Assembly (NCBI GenBank): GCA_039619475.1
Contig: CM077115.1
Location: 179,510,695-179,574,694 of the forward strand
Direction of reading: 5' to 3'
DNA: 64,000 nt
Source of the DNA: Icerya purchasi
Taxonomy: Eukaryota > Arthropoda > Insecta > Hemiptera > Monophlebidae
The notes beneath the pieces were generated by a model, which saw only the letters and a program-made list of their open reading frames with translations, was not told the origin of the DNA and did no database searches. Below, piece after piece: positions 1 through 11,158 of the stretch. Made by a program: the position numbers and the translations under genes. The number at the start of each line of letters is the position of its first letter. Positions within the stretch are counted from its first letter, which is position 1.

Positions 1-585
1 TTGCTCGTTCTGCTGGTCGCCTTGATTCATTCCTCAACCATTTCCCTTCTTCAGATATCCTTTCCTTATCTACCTCCAATCACACCAGACTTTGGCAGGA
101 TATTTATCCCTCCCTAATTTCTAATCCTAATTCTCATTACCGTTTCATTCAGCCAATTCCTCGTTCCCTGTCTTGGTTCCATTCTATTCCTCTCAGTCGT
201 CGCTCTTCTACTGTCTCCCTAATTCGTCTCCGGATCAATCATTCTCTCCTCCCTTCCTCTCGTTTTCGATTTGCTCTATCGCCTTCTCCTGATTGTTCTC
301 CCCATGATTGTGATCCTCCTCGTACATGTGATGCTAATCACATTTTCTTTGAGTGTCCTGCTCTTCGTAACGAACGCTACCTTTTATACAGTCAGCTCCT
401 GACATTAGGTCTCCCTACTCCCTATAACTCTTCCTTTATCCTCTCCTTTCCTTCATCTTCTGTGGTGCCCGTACTGCTGTCCTTTGTTGCGTCTATTTCG
501 GGCCGCTAAATTATTTAATTTATTAGCTTAGTTTTCTTGTTGTTGGGTCAATGCCGCTGGCGCGCCCAAAAAAAAAAAAAAAAAA
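1..585 (+). mobile_element. LINE family alpha, 3' end with poly(A)
   Basis: This is the C-terminal part of a non-LTR retrotransposon ORF2 followed by its 3' UTR. Frame 3 is open from base 3 to the TAA at 507-509 (168 residues) and has no Met, so it is the tail of a longer protein cut off by the window edge. It carries a Cys/His cluster (CSPHDCDPPRTC then NHIFFECP) of the type found after the RNase H domain in I/R1-like LINEs. It ends LSFVASISGR. The 3' UTR contains GTTGGGTCAATGCCGC and ends in a run of A at about 569-585. Related tails occur at 15405-16150 (minus), 29945-30192, 38371-40320 (minus) and 41327-41427. The family name alpha is mine; the clade is inferred. Confidence 0.8.
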
Positions 586-1411
586 TATATCTCTCACTCG
601 CATATTGCAACTCTGATCTGCTTGTGCTAGCTCGTTTTTTTTTCTTTGAACATGCTGTGTCTCGTAAACTACTAGGTTTTCTACCTGTTACTCTATTGAT
701 CAACACACCTCATAGACGATCTCGTATATACCTCGAAAAATACTTGTGAAATAAAAAAAAAAATTAAGTAACATGTGAACTTAATACATATTTTTATAAA
801 AATGAGATTATGAAAGATTTTAAACAATTAGAGAGAACTCTCCGGGTCTTAGGTTGTGACTTACAAATTAATGAAAACTCACACAGCTGCGGAAAATACT
901 TGATGTACGTGCTGTACATGAAAAAGTTGAACAGTTAGATTCGTTTGTTATAAAAAGAATAAAAAAACATAATTTTTTAATCTAGAAAGAAAATGATCAA
1001 AGTATGTGGGATTATATTCGAAAAGTAGACAATAATTATATGTACACTTTACACAACTGGTTCAGATTTTTGTAATATTCATCATTACCAGTACTTTAAG
1101 TTAAGGGGGGGGGGAGGATAGAGAAATAATTAAATAAACGGAATTGAAAAGGAGCGAAAAAAGATTAAAATTAATTAGGTAAAATATATACAATAGAATG
1201 AAAGATATGGAGGGATATTGAGGGAAAAAGAAAAAATATATGCAAATATATACAAACAAAATTTAAATATGTATAAAAATATATTTACAAAATGATTAAC
1301 AAAACACAAAAAACGAACGGATGGTCGATTAGGGAAAAAAATATATACATTAATATACAAAAATATATACAAATATACACAAAATTGATAAACGATCGAA
1401 ATAATGAATTT
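586..1411. other. AT-rich intergenic, no gene seen
   Basis: A-rich DNA with short homopolymers and a G run near 1106-1115. Short frames on both strands have low-complexity translations (Tyr, Ile, Phe, Lys rich). I see no protein motif and no repeat boundary here. Confidence 0.5.
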
Positions 1412-2416
1412 TTAATCCGCGCGAATTTTACATTGACAATCGATACGATCTTTTACTTTCATACAATTTCGAGTACTCCGTCGCAATGTATTATCATCGA
1501 TATAATATTCTTCATCATGCTCATGCTCGTAACATGGTAGAAGTGATTTTATCGTATCATCCTGTTTTAATCTATCTGGTAGAAATGCATAAATGTCTCC
1601 AACACAACTTGGAAATAATGTAATTATCATTTCTTTGGTGGCTGTAATGAACAACTGACTTAAATCATTTATATTGAGATTATTCATAAGCTTCAGCAGA
1701 TGGATAACATGATCGTACCAGGCCTTCATCACCATAACGTTTTTCGCTGCACAATGAAAACTATCATTCTCATTATGATGTTTACAGGTTATCAAATTGC
1801 TTATACCAAAATACTCTTCATGTAGATTCTCAATACTATGTAGTCGAAAGACTTGATCCATATTAACGATTTCATAGTCTAAATCACGCAACAATTCAGA
1901 CTTTTCGTTAAGTTCCATTAGTGTAAGTTTAGCATATACTGTTAAAATATATATGCGAGCTCTCGGTTTTTGAGATAATATCGTGAATATATCGCGTGCC
2001 ATAAATATTTCTTCCTGACAGGGAAATAATGACGTATTTTTCAAATAATGACTCATCGAAGAACATTGTAAATGCGGCATTTTTTATGCATGCCATGCTC
2101 TGCTTGGCTTATACAGCGTATGCAAACACTTTCCACCAGACATATCAATCATTGCTAGTTCAGTTACTCGAAACCCATAATCACAATCTATATGGAAGCT
2201 GATATGTACAAAATATTCCGCTATATCTGCTTGTTCTGATAATAATACAGGACCAATGATATTATGTACAGAAGGTGTTGATCCTTCTGCTGTATAACCA
2301 TCATCTGACTGCGGTGATGGAGGTGATGAAGTTGTATGCGGGACACTATCACTCGAAAATGAATTCTGAATAAATTCGTCGACTTTAATATCAATCGAAT
2401 CGGTAGTGTAATTCAT
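1412..2416 (-). pseudogene. Uncharacterised gene, possible divergent exonuclease-like fold, with in-frame stop
   Basis: Two open blocks lie in one frame. Residues 1-110 (2416-2084) end at a TAA at 2084-2086. One codon later an ATG at 2078-2080 opens a second block of 222 residues to 1412. Without the stop the product would be about 334 residues. The first 60 residues are Ser/Pro/Thr rich and look disordered. Then come a hydrophobic-acidic strand (VTELAMIDMSGGKCL) and, much later, an HCAAKNVMVM segment. That pairing resembles the first and last motifs of DEDD-type 3'-5' exonucleases, but the resemblance is weak and the catalytic set is not clear. Codon use is mixed and the sequence is less low-complexity than its surroundings, so it is or was a real coding region. 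The stop could be a true mutation, an assembly error, or lie in an unrecognised short intron. No neighbour suggests a pathway. A viral or transposon origin is not excluded. Confidence 0.5.
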
Positions 2417-5010
2417 GTTTGAATAATATTTTTAACTTTTTACTAAAAAATATAGAAAATTATTACTTTTAACGTTAGAGCAAACTTTTATTAATGCGTG
2501 AAGAACACAGCTTCAACAAATTCTACACGTTCAACATAGCACTAATACTGACTGCCTGAACAGATCCTTTCGAGATTCTAGCTCGTTGCAAGTCTTTGAA
2601 GAGGGCGGGTTGTACCAGAAAAACCACATTCCTTTGGTGATAGTTGGTTACATACGCAGATGAACGAAGTTGAGAGGTGTTCTTTGGGTTATGGATGTTT
2701 GTGTGTAGTTGTGTACATATGAACCGGTTTTCTACAAAAGATATGACAGGGAAGATCCGGGCAGACTCGATGACCTTGACACGTGATCGAAATCAACGGC
2801 ATAGCAACATCCATGCATAGAAATAAGCAGAGTACCTTTGCACTATGAGCGTATGCGGACATAACGGAGGAAAAATATAATATGAAAGATATTGAAAAAA
2901 ATAAAATATTTAGAGTTTGAAAAAAATGAAATAATCTTAAACTAACATACTCGGAAAAAAATTATTATAAATGATGTGAAACTCATTGTTAGCGGATGGG
3001 TGCGTGGGAATGGTTGGTGTGGTTTCACTGTAGTTTAAGGGTGATGTACTCATGAAAAATAATAGGAAAGAATTGAAATTTGTGTAGGGTGGATAGGGGA
3101 GAGGGAAATGATGAAACCGCGTTATATAAAATTATACTCGAATTATTTTTTGAATACTTACGTTTGGAAAAAATCTTTAGAGAGGAAAAAATATATTCCG
3201 TAATATATAAACATGAAAAATTATTATGAACAATATGAGAAATACCGGCAGAAGATGTGTGCGCGATCATACTAGTGAAGATATCAATGGATTCATTTTT
3301 AGAACCTGAGAAAAAAATAAAATAAGAAAATTATCAACGGACGGAGGAAATGATTGGAAGCGAAAAAAATATAATTAGGCTGATTGTGCAATATTAGATT
3401 TGAAAAAAATTAATAAGAACGAAATGAGAACTACTGGTAGCAGATGAGTGCGAGGGAACATTCTGTGCGAGTGAGAGAGTGGCTAATACATTGTCAGATT
3501 AATATTTAGAATCGGAGAAGCAAAAAAAAATATAAAAATTATGAACATTCGGAAGAAATAAACAGAAGCGTAAAAGAAAAATATACTTAGGCTAATTCTA
3601 TAATATTTTGACTCGAAAATAAAATATATATGAAGTGGTTGTGTGTGTGTGGGGGGGGGGGGTGATATCGCGGCGTTTATTTCGGTGGTGACCGGAGCGC
3701 GTATGGAATAGTACAGTGTACCTTTGTAGAGGCTAACTCAATGCTTGATATGTGTGCAGGAATGGACGGTGTGCTTTTGCAACGAACGGAGAATACGGAA
3801 AAATAAAAAAAAAAAAAAATCAACGGATTGAATATAAGGTCGGAAGCGGAAAAAGGCGAAAAATATATATCAGGTGGCGGTGTGTATGTGCGTGTGTGTG
3901 AACGTGTAGCGATCGTGAACAGGTTTCTATCGGTGGCGTGTGAGAGTGTGCATAGATGATCGGCTGGTTAATTTCAAAACGAACGACTGGAATTCACCTC
4001 ACCTGGTGACGAGTTTCAACTATTTGCTGGAACATTTAAATATTTCCATTATAGACGCGGTCGCGCTTACATAATACATCTCGTAGCAGCACACTCGCCC
4101 GCTCTCATTCGACTGATGGAACGTTCAAATATTTTCTTTAAAAATAAAATTTAAAAAAAAAAATGCCGGAACGGAGCGCGACTCGGAAAATTCCTTTAAA
4201 TTTTGGGTTCTAAGTGTTGAGATTCAAACGTTTTTATCACTCCGGCAAAATTTTACCCCTCCCAACCTCGAAAAATGAAAATTAAAAAGTATGCTACATA
4301 TATTACACGCAAAGGCATGTGTAATACATACACATGATAGTAGAGGGCGCGATGTGTGTGAATGGGTGTGCACTTTCACTGTGGTTAACGTTATGATGGA
4401 TATATGTGCGGGAACGGCGTGTGTGTTTATACATTTACCTGTACAAACGGGGAATCGCGAAAATGAAAAAATATACTTAGGCTAATTTTGGAATTTTTTG
4501 TACTCAGGCTTCGAAATATTTTTTAAAAATAGATCGCGGTATTGGGAACGGACAGCGCGTGCGCGGGAACGGTACGTATGCTTTCGCGGCGGCTAACGAT
4601 ATGTTGGATATATGCGCGGTATCGTGGGAAGGGCGAGCGGAGATTAGTGTTAGATTTGGGGCTTTAAATAGTATACTTGGGTTAAATTTGGGATTTTCAT
4701 ACTTAGGCCTTTATTTTGAAAAATCGCAGTAGCACAGTGGGCACGAGGGGTGAGCGGGGACTTGGGTTAGTTTCAGACGTTAAATAATATACTGGGGTTA
4801 ATTTTTAATCGGTTCGAACTATCGGGAATGCGCGGAACCTGTACGGTGAAAATTGGGGGGAAATTTGCAGAAAATTTGGAGAAAATTGGGGGGACATTGG
4901 GGGAAACTTGGGTGAATTTTTGCCTCCAGAATAAAATACTTAGGTTACTTTCAGCCCTCTGCACACGGTTTGGGGTTGTGACGTCAGACTTCCCAGCTGC
5001 CTGGTTTTTA
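2417..5010. repeat. Degenerate GT-rich dispersed/tandem repeat region
   Basis: No supported gene. The stretch repeats a loose theme: G+A-rich blocks with AAAATAT, then TACTTAGGCTAATTT (near 3365, 3582, 4468, 4700, 4790 and 4935), then GT-rich blocks with GTGTGTG and GCGGGAACGG. The segment at 2633-2680 (TAGTTGGTTACATACG, then AGATGAACGAAG) has a close relative at 20640-20690, and TAATTAGGCCGATAGTGC at about 33134 resembles 3373. It looks like decayed copies of one repeat family of unknown class. Confidence 0.4.
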
Positions 5011-5120
5011 GACTGCTTTTGATATTTTTACGTTTATGAATTTTTACCAAAGTTATCACATAAATCTTTCGGTACCGGTGGAGACCTTTGAAAGGCACAA
5101 TTGCGGGATATCTAGACATT

Positions 5121-5122
5121 CG

Positions 5123-5200
<78 letters not shown>

Positions 5201-5202
5201 CA
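5121..5202. repeat. (CA)n/(TA)n compound microsatellite
   Basis: A GC/CA run followed by about 20 CA units and then a TA run. Short frames across it in both orientations are microsatellite translations and are not genes. Confidence 0.95.
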
Positions 5203-6003
5203 AAACCAAAATGGAGTGTTCATATCATTCTGGCTGTGCAGCCGGTTGGTTGAAACTCCTTGTTGGGAGGCCGATGTAAGTTTGTGATTCCAAACGAATC
5301 CATATTTGAATTAACACGCACTTTGCAAATCGCCAACCCGGAATTTATAAAAATAATCTGGTTTATAGGACCTTGTTGGATTGTCTTTCCTTGAATGTTC
5401 TTTTGGCGGATATCGTTTTTGACTCTTTTTGCTTATTCTTCGTAGATTTTGCATTCCTTCAGACCCTTCTCTGACGAGGACTCCTCAAAAACAAGATAAG
5501 ATTCGACAAGAACTAAGCGAGACTCCAGTAGAACTGCTCCTCGATTTCTCTTTTTTTCTGCATTTTACCGTGATTTTTTTTCCTTCAAAATCCGTCTTCT
5601 CTTCCGTAGTTGATATACCAATCGTGTATTCACTGATGGATTACCGCGCGCATTCATCAGTAGCAACGATCAACATTGTCCGTTTACCCTCAGCCAGCAA
5701 TTGATGCCCGTACACTACCGCATTCCTATCTCATCATGTTATAATCAATAATCTTTTTTTTTAATATGTATTTTTTTAAATTAATTATTAGTTTAAAGTA
5801 ATGTTCATTGTTTTTTTTTTTTGCTTTTTCTTGTTTATTTTGAACTAAAATGGGATTCCTTTTTTTTGTTTGAAAAAATATTATTTACTATAAATTTGTT
5901 AATTTTCGATGTTTAAATTGAAAATGACTTTTTTTTTAAATTTTTGATATAGTTTTTGAAATGTGCTTTTAATTTGTTCTTCGTGTGTGGCAGTGCGTGT
6001 GTT

Positions 6004-6005
<2 letters not shown>
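5203..6005. other. Intergenic, T-rich, nothing recognised
   Basis: T-runs and AT-rich sequence. The frame at 5429-5704 has no recognisable motif and I do not call it a gene. Confidence 0.45.
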
Positions 6006-6088
<83 letters not shown>

Positions 6089-6112
6089 AGATATATATAT
6101 ATATATATATAT
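6006..6112. repeat. (TA)n microsatellite, left flank of the palindrome
   Basis: About 50 TA dinucleotides with a few interruptions. A shorter TA run (6597-6614) flanks the other end of the palindrome, which suggests insertion into TA repeats or TA-rich termini of the element itself. Confidence 0.9.
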
Positions 6113-6600
6113 ATAAACTCGGCCATTTTGGCCTAGCAGGAGGCTGTGGCCCTTGACACCCTTGCTTACATTTCTGTCTCTTTCTCTTCTATACTTTGTA
6201 TAAAATGATCACAATTTACAACGTTATTCCAAATCTGTTCATATGAATACAATAACATAATCACAAAAATCCTATAAAATATAACAAACGTTACATGGAA
6301 CATTTTTTCCGATGGTGGTAGCCTAAGAATTACGTTGTAATTAATATATATATATATTAATTACGATGTAATTCGAAGTCTATTCCCTATTAGAAAAAAT
6401 GTCCCAATTTTATGTAACGTTTGTTATACTTTATAGGATTTTTGTAATTATGTTATTATATTCATATGGATTGATTTAGAATTACGTTGTAAATTTTGAT
6501 CATTTTATACAAAGTACGTGTATAAAAGAGAAAGAGGCAGAAATGTATGAAGGGGGTTCAAGGGGCACAGCCCCTTGCGGGGTTAAAATTGCCGAGTTAT
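6113..6600. mobile_element. Long palindromic (foldback/MITE-like) element, about 490 bp
   Basis: The left arm (about 6113-6350) matches the reverse complement of the right arm (about 6351-6600) over nearly its whole length. Each end starts with ACTCGGC next to TA repeats. Both arms contain a block like GGCTGTGGCCCTTGA, TTTGTATAAAATGATCA, AACAAACGTTACAT and finally GAATTACGTTGTAATTAAT at the centre. The arms differ by scattered substitutions and small indels, so the element is not brand new. No coding sequence is seen. This fits a non-autonomous foldback element. The terminal CGAGTTNATATATA motif recurs at 53446-53465. Confidence 0.75.
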
Positions 6601-6905
6601 ATATATATATATATCTAATATATATGTGTACGGGCTAGTTTAGTATACAGTAGTTAAGACACATTTGGGCTGCATTTATAGCACGCGACTATGTGCGCTA
6701 GCGTCACATAACAATATTCAGCCAGCGAACAATCGGATCAACATGACTAGGCAAGTCGTCTTGGTTTGCCTCGTCATTCACTGATAATCTTTCTCATGTT
6801 CGTCGACGGCACGGAAAGTAGATTGGGCTCCAGTTTCTGTGTTTCTCAATAGCGCTGCCACTTTATCCTTACGGATAAAACTCATAATCGTAAACGGAGG
6901 AGAAT

Positions 6906-6941
6906 AATAATAATAATAATAATAATATATATATATATATG
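6906..6941. repeat. (ATA)n/(TA)n microsatellite
   Basis: Short ATA and TA runs directly before a SINE-B-like copy. Confidence 0.85.
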
Positions 6942-7145
6942 TATCCAAGTCGCTCCCAGGTTTCCCCAGCTTGAAATAATTGGTTACCAGCGAAATCTGG
7001 GAAGGTAAAGGCGGCTGGGAGAAAGGAACTGCCTCTCGCACTCTCATTAGAGTCGTTGAGCTTAGTACATTGTGAACCTTAACTTCACAATCCCCGACGC
7101 CCTGTCAAGGGTATGGGACTTGCTTTACTTTACATATAATAGGGA
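6942..7145 (+). mobile_element. SINE-B copy, 3' body only
   Basis: It begins ATCCAAGTCGCTCCCAGG, has ACTCTCATTAGAGTCGTTGAGC in the middle and ends GGGTATGGGACTTGCTTTAC. The same order of blocks is seen at 61050-61310 (plus) and 49365-49665 (minus). The tRNA-like head seen in the 49.5-kb copy is missing here. Classification as a SINE is inferred from that fuller copy. Confidence 0.6.
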
Positions 7146-7943
7146 TAATCTTTTCGAAAGTGTTCGATTGCTAAAAAAAAAAAAATCTTTACTGGCGACG
7201 AAAAATGCGTTTAAAATACGAGTATATAAAGGTAGATGTTGTAAGAATACTGCAACGAAATTAAAAATACGGATATCGTTCGGCGATTCTTAATTCTGAA
7301 TAGAAAAATTTATTTAACGCTCAAAATATGTTTGTTTTTTATATCTATTTGGACCCGTTCGCCATGGACATTGATTCGGTGCAATGGTGAATATTGAACT
7401 TTTAGCGTGTGGCGGCAGCAAAATCCAAATCGAATTCTATCGAAACGAGTACGCTGCGACAGTTAACTCCCATATTTCGTAAAGACTTGAAATGTTTTGA
7501 TTTTCGCATTATATTGCGATTGAGTGCAATAATTTTTCAATATTATTTACGTGTTTTTTTTATTATTTTCGAAGTAAAGAAAAAGTTAATATTAGTTCAC
7601 TGTAACGGTGTTCGGTGGGGTGATAGGATTTCCCATTTCTTAATGTAAAATGACTATTCGGTATAATTTGGTGTAATTTGTTTTTATTATCTGCTCACAG
7701 AACGTTCAAAGGAATTTCGTAAATAAATGTTGTCAGTAATCGTGTAGCAGCTCTTTTTCGTTTATTTAGAACATTAATAGAACCACCGTTATATGAATTA
7801 TTATCGCTTGATTAGTGCGTCGCTAAAGAAAGGGAGATTACACGTTGCTTATGCACATGTATATTCGTATGTTTATACATCTTCAATAATCCTACATTCG
7901 CGTATGCAACAATTAATATGTAAATTAGAATAAAACTAGAGTG

Positions 7944-7999
<56 letters not shown>

Positions 8000-9885
8000 G
8001 TGTGTATGCATGTATGTACATATATGTATACTGGTATAGGCGCATGGATTTTTGACCTCTGTACCCTTTACTCGTTTACAAAAAAGGATAGCAACGGCGA
8101 GGATGAAAATTCGAACGTGAATTTCAAAGTACTGAATTAGTAGTGGGCTTAAATGATCGTTATCAGCCCTACCAACCGCTTAAAGTAGGTAAATAAAAAC
8201 TTGCCTCTGACAAACAATAATTATATATCGTTCATTTTTTTTTTTTTTTTTTTAGAATGAAATTACAAGAAATTGTAAAATTAATAAAAACTTGACCGTG
8301 TTAGAACCAGAATTTCGAACTGATATGTTTTTTGTCACGATTTTCGTCACAGTCCGGTTAAACAAGCACTTTGCTTTTTGTTCCAACAAAAATAACGGTT
8401 TTTTTTAGCGTTCGATTAAAATTAATTTTCTAAAAAAAAAAAGTATCAAACTTTTTTCGTTTAAAAATAAATAAATAAAACATTTTTTCTTTTTTAAGTT
8501 AAATATTCACCTTTAAGCTATATTTATCCTTTTTCATTCCGTATGAAGTTAAAACAACCTATTACTCATCGCGACTATTTTGTATTCTACTTTTTGTACA
8601 TCCCCGTCCGCGCTCGATATTATCTACTTCATAGTATCGACATTTGATTTGGTTAAGGTTTGTTGTAGAAGTATTATCTTTCTTCACAAAACCCTTAAAA
8701 AAAGAAACATTTTAAGCTGTTAAAGCAACAAACGAAATTCCGCTTAGATTCCTCTCTGTAGTCGCATGTTAAAGTTTCCTCATATTTGCTGACTTTACAA
8801 AATCAATGAAACTATTTTTTTTCTTTTTCTTTTTTTTTTTGGTGCGTAAATTCTGGAGATTAACGTAGCGCGAGTGAAATTTTTAGAAGTTTCAGTTCGC
8901 GGTAGCGGATTCGAACAACTTTGCTATCTTATTTATTCATGCCCTTAATGCTCTCCTGATTAGATTCGAGTAACAAATGCTGTTGGTGGAATTTCTGATG
9001 AGTAAATAAACAGTGGAAAAGCGTAGTTCAATGCAATTTTGTTATGTCACGTGCATGCGAGGAAAAACGCAAATAGCTGTATAGTTCTTTTTTTTGTTTT
9101 CTCCGAAACAAAAAAAGGTTTTCGGTTCAGTTCCGGTTTTCGATATGAGCAAAATTTTACTTTTTTTTCGGTTTTCAGTTTCTTTTCAAAGTCCTTATAA
9201 AAACACCGAAGGTCAGAAAAGAGCGAGCTCTAAAGAAATGCTAATACTTCGCAATACATTTTCGTTGTTTTCAAACATTGCTTTAAGTTTATCCGGATGC
9301 AATCATGCGTTTTTCCTACTTTTTTTCTATTTTTCTTTCTTTTTTTAACATTTTTCTTTAATTCACTTTCGCATCTGTTTGTTTGTTTGTCTGTAGTCAA
9401 AACTGAGAAGTTCTATTTAAGGCATTTTCCGTTGATGAAAAATTCTAAACTTTTGCACAGACCTTTGTTTTAGATGACAATATAGAGAAATCCACGGTTA
9501 CTTTCGACCTATACGTGTTGTACGATTTGTAGGGTATGTTTAGGCCGAATATCTTTGTGTATATATTACTGGATAATACATAAAAAAAAAAAAACAAAAA
9601 AAAAACACGAGAATAAGAAACGAGAAAAAACATGTTTCTAATCTCGCTTGCTTAGCATTATCATTTTTACATTTACATTCACGTTGACTGTAATATGAAA
9701 AATTATTCACAATAATGAGAGGGGGAGATAAACGACGCTTGGAAAAAGTTTATAAAAAACACTATGAGAAGAGGAATGGAAAAAATGGTAATGCTTAGCA
9801 AGCAGATCGAAATGGAGAAGAATCGAAACGAAAGATCACCGTGGAATCCGATTAGAACCTGATCGTCAGAAACATTTAGAGCTAC
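7146..9885. other. AT-rich intergenic with (TA)n at about 7946-7994
   Basis: Long T and A homopolymers, one TA microsatellite, no supported gene. Short frames at 7409-7648 and 9094-9348 give Phe/Ile-rich products with no motif. Confidence 0.5.
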
Positions 9886-10760
9886 GTGCAAATAAAAGTT
9901 ACGAAGAACGCGAGGGTCGCTTGGAAACTGTCCGCAATGCTGTCACCCTACATAGTGAAACTGAAAGCCAAACCGTTAAAGAAGCTCGTTTCGAGGCTGT
10001 TTGTAAATCTGTCACATAACATCTATCTCAAGAATGTTTTAATACAAGATCTAAATATTATCGAAGCACCACACATGGCTGAGCCTAACCTAATGGGGAT
10101 ATTCAGCATCAGTCGTAGCTATTGAACATCGAGGTCGAAATATCGGTAATGGCTCCAATCGACTGTGCACAGCCGAATGTTGATGATGTGTTGGAGGTTT
10201 AGTGATAATGTCAACGAGATCAAAAGAGAAGCGAGGGATAATATCGTTAATACCGAGTACGAATTAAATGTAGAAGAGCTTGCATGGTATTTTCTGTTTC
10301 CATATGGAATTTCCGAGACCATAACATCAGTCCTCTAGACTACTACCAATACCAGATTTTAGGAAGTAGTTCATGTTTTCAGCGAAACAATTATCTGTTT
10401 TACGCGCTTTGTTCAGGTATAAGAGAATCGAAGGAACGATACAGACTTGCTTGAAAAAGCTCTCGTCGGACCAGACGCGGAGAGATGAAAGATCTTCATT
10501 TGATCAGGAAAAGCTTGAGAGGGTCGTGTGCCTATTGTAGTGCATCTCTCGGCGAGTGTCTAGCAAAAATTCGATACCCTGGTCCGCTAACGTATTTTCA
10601 GTTGCAAAGACACTTGTATTGGATCGACATGAGATGAGCACTAAAATGCAAGGCACAACCGTTGACCATGCTGTCGTATATCTAGGCTCGAAACTTTTCG
10701 CCGCTCCAGAAAAGTATAGTTAGATTTATTCATGGTCTTCAAAGCGAAGAATTAGACGTT
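9886..10760 (+). pseudogene. Helitron-like protein relic
   Basis: Fragments in shifting frames match, in order, the N-terminal region of insect Helitron-type helicase-like proteins as I know them. A piece around 10267-10318 reads ACMVFSVSIWNF, or EELAWYFLFPYGI in another frame. It is followed by SPLDYYQYQILGS and FQRNNYLFYALC near 10328-10410. Then come LIRKSLRGSCAYCSASLG and IRYPGPLTYF with HLYWIDMR near 10500-10640. Family members have a similar ITPLDYYQYRILG, NDYLFYAL and LGPPTYF...WLDM series. Frameshifts and stops separate the blocks, so it is dead. The frame 9886-10125 may be its upstream part. No Helitron ends (5' TC or 3' CTRR hairpin) were located. Confidence 0.55.
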
Positions 10761-10860
10761 TTCAAGTTGATCGGTAATAAACGCTGCAACGTTTCCGCCT
10801 CCTTGAAAGAAATGAAACGCATGACAGCTATTCTTTCCAGACATGCTTGACCTCCTCTGA

Positions 10861-11156
10861 TGATGAGCTAAATAAAGCTTTAATATTGTAGTAGAAAGAA
10901 AATGTCGCATTTTTAATTTATATAGATTGAATAAAATATGTATTATAATTTTAATAACTACGTTTACAAAAATTTCGGAAAATTCATTTATAATTAAAAA
11001 GTATAAAATAAAAAAAATTCACTAAAAAAAAGTAAAATAGATTCCTTATCACATATAACTTAAAAACATTTTCCCAACAAGTACAATAATTCCGTGAAAA
11101 ATTAAAATAAAAAGATTGGGCGCTAACATTTCATGCTTTTTTTTTTTTTTTTAACA
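10861..11156. other. Short intergenic, nothing recognised
   Basis: AT-rich with a T run at about 11138-11152, up to the TA target duplication of the mariner element. Confidence 0.4.
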
Positions 11157-11158
11157 TA

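Noticed and set aside
537..749. 70-residue frame after the first LINE
   Set aside because: Starts in the LINE 3' UTR and reads through its poly(A); no motif.
5899..6126. Open frames across TA and CA microsatellites (also 4940-5287, 7812-8045, 32622-32825, 42692-42933, 54025-54240)
   Set aside because: Translations are runs of Tyr-Ile or Thr-His from the dinucleotide repeats; no protein signal.
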